Source of the DNA: JBPCRW01 sp050996405
GTDB lineage: Bacteria > Acidobacteriota > Blastocatellia > Pyrinomonadales > Pyrinomonadaceae
DNA: 5,789 nucleotides
Assembly: GCA_050996405.1 (NCBI GenBank)
Contig: JBPCRW010000126.1
Span: forward strand, 1 to 5,789
Direction: 5' to 3'
Each line of letters opens with the position of its first letter. The stretch's first letter is position 1. Under the pieces are notes generated by a model. The model saw only the letters and a list, made by a program, of their open reading frames with translations. It searched no databases and was not told where the DNA came from. The translations under genes and the position numbers were made by a program. Positions 5,314 to 5,789 of this stretch are shown piece by piece.

Positions 5314-5742
5314 TTTTCAATTCTGCTTCAAATTCTATCGGAACTTTGGTAACCCAAACTTGAATGCAGTCTGACCCGATTGTAATAACCTTCGATGTAG
5401 CTGAAGACTTCCGATTTTGCTTGCTCTAAATCTTCAAAGACTCCGTTTTCCAACAATTCTGCTTTGAATCGGGAGAAAAAACTTTCGGCTTGAGCGGTGT
5501 CGCGGGCAATTGCCTTTGCCGCCCTTTTTAGAATGCGCCTTCTCCATTTCGACTTCTTTAAGCCGTTTCTTTAATTCCACAACTTCTTGCTCGCTAGAAG
5601 AACTTCTCGCTAACTTTGCTTTTTCCCAAGCGTGGAGAATGCCTTCTGCCACGCCTAACTCACGGGACACCGAAGCGAGTGATTGACCGTCTAAAATCTT
5701 TTTGACTGCTTGCCGCTTAAATTCATCATACTTTCTCATCAT
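5273..5742 (-). pseudogene. IS3-family transposase relic: orfA start fused to orfB end
   Basis: The OrfA part begins MMRKYDEFKRQAVKKILDG, a helix-turn-helix (residues about 5-45, ending GVAEGILHAWEK), followed by a leucine-zipper-like EQEVVELKKRLKEVEMEK. The expected 'xILKKA' end, where IS3 frameshifting occurs, is still visible as ATTCTAAAAAG but out of frame. About there (5520-5540) the sequence jumps to KGNC of OrfB. One extra base in the GGG run at 5504-5506 then shifts the frame to RDTAQAESFFSRFKAELL, which holds the last catalytic Glu of DDE, and on to YYNRVRLHSSLGYQS. Another extra base near 5341-5343 shifts it again to PIEFEAELKIKNTGGKESFVSI and stop. In its own frame OrfA runs to a stop at 5434 (102 codons). 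That is three lesions, so the transposase is dead. Confidence 0.85.
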
Positions 5743-5756
5743 CCTCTGATTTTATC

Positions 5757-5789
5757 AAAGAGAGTTTTGATTCCACTTTTATTAGACCA
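5757..5789 (-). repeat. Right terminal inverted repeat of the IS3-like element
   Basis: Read inward on the minus strand it starts TGGTCTAATAAAAGTGGAAT and ends at the same CAAAACTCTCTTT block as the left end. It precedes the orfA start codons at 5742 and 5739 by about 15 bases, so it is the orfA-side (upstream) end of the element. Confidence 0.85.

Larger units (their letters stand above)
5264..5789 (-). mobile_element. Internally deleted IS3-family element, 526 bp
   Basis: Both ends are present as 33-bp imperfect inverted repeats with TG...CA termini, as in the IS3 family. Inside, on the minus strand, is the N-terminal part of an IS3 OrfA (5742 down to about 5530), joined to the C-terminal part of OrfB (about 5524 down to 5273). 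Full IS3 elements are about 1.2-1.5 kb, so most of orfB is missing, including the first two Asp of the DDE triad. The element cannot move by itself but could be mobilised by a full-length relative. The window ends exactly at its outer terminus, so the second copy of any target duplication is out of view. Insertion disrupted the frame starting at 5185. Confidence 0.85.

Overview
The window looks like a bacterial chromosome segment of moderate GC, with accessory DNA at its right end. Secreted proteins carrying FA-Q type signal peptides, a PRC-barrel/MgtE-N/CBS protein and a redoxin of the '(S/T)xxCPvxxxY ... AFGCxIKR' kind together suggest an Acidobacteriota-like organism, perhaps class Blastocatellia. 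That placement is an impression from protein style; there is no marker gene in the window.

Layout. At 129-947 (minus) is a secreted or periplasmic SLT-type lytic transglycosylase, with a possible terminator beyond its stop. A divergent AT-rich gap (948-1285) leads to a soluble PRC-barrel + MgtE-N + two-CBS protein (1286-2530, plus). After a spacer holding a perfect 12-bp hairpin comes a 104-residue protein recognisable as an encapsulated-ferritin (EncFtn) family ferroxidase (2703-3017). It keeps the metal-site residues, but it has no visible encapsulin-targeting tail and no shell gene beside it. Next is a two-gene thiol-redox operon: an exported one-Cys-type redoxin (3287-3883) and an exported TlpA/ResA-like WCGPC thioredoxin (3893-4495). 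It ends at a long hairpin terminator (4521-4560) shared with a converging gene.

The right end is more AT-rich and looks accessory. It holds a small helix-turn-helix/excisionase-like protein (4586-4828, minus) whose predicted -10 box lies inside a perfect palindrome, nine tandem degenerate 9-bp units (4993-5073), and a short reading frame with a strong Shine-Dalgarno (5185 onward) that is cut by an insertion. The insertion (5264-5789) is a 526-bp, internally deleted IS3-family relic with both 33-bp terminal inverted repeats (26 of 33 matching). It keeps the start of orfA fused to the end of orfB, with two further frameshifts. The window ends exactly at its outer terminus.

How the genes may fit together: the metal-sensing-type protein and the ferritin-like protein are neighbours on one strand and may share a metal-homeostasis theme, and the redoxin/TlpA pair would act on thiols outside the cytoplasm. 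Both links are inferred from gene order. The strongest item for follow-up is the EncFtn-family gene without its nanocompartment partner. I saw no clearly new multi-gene system.
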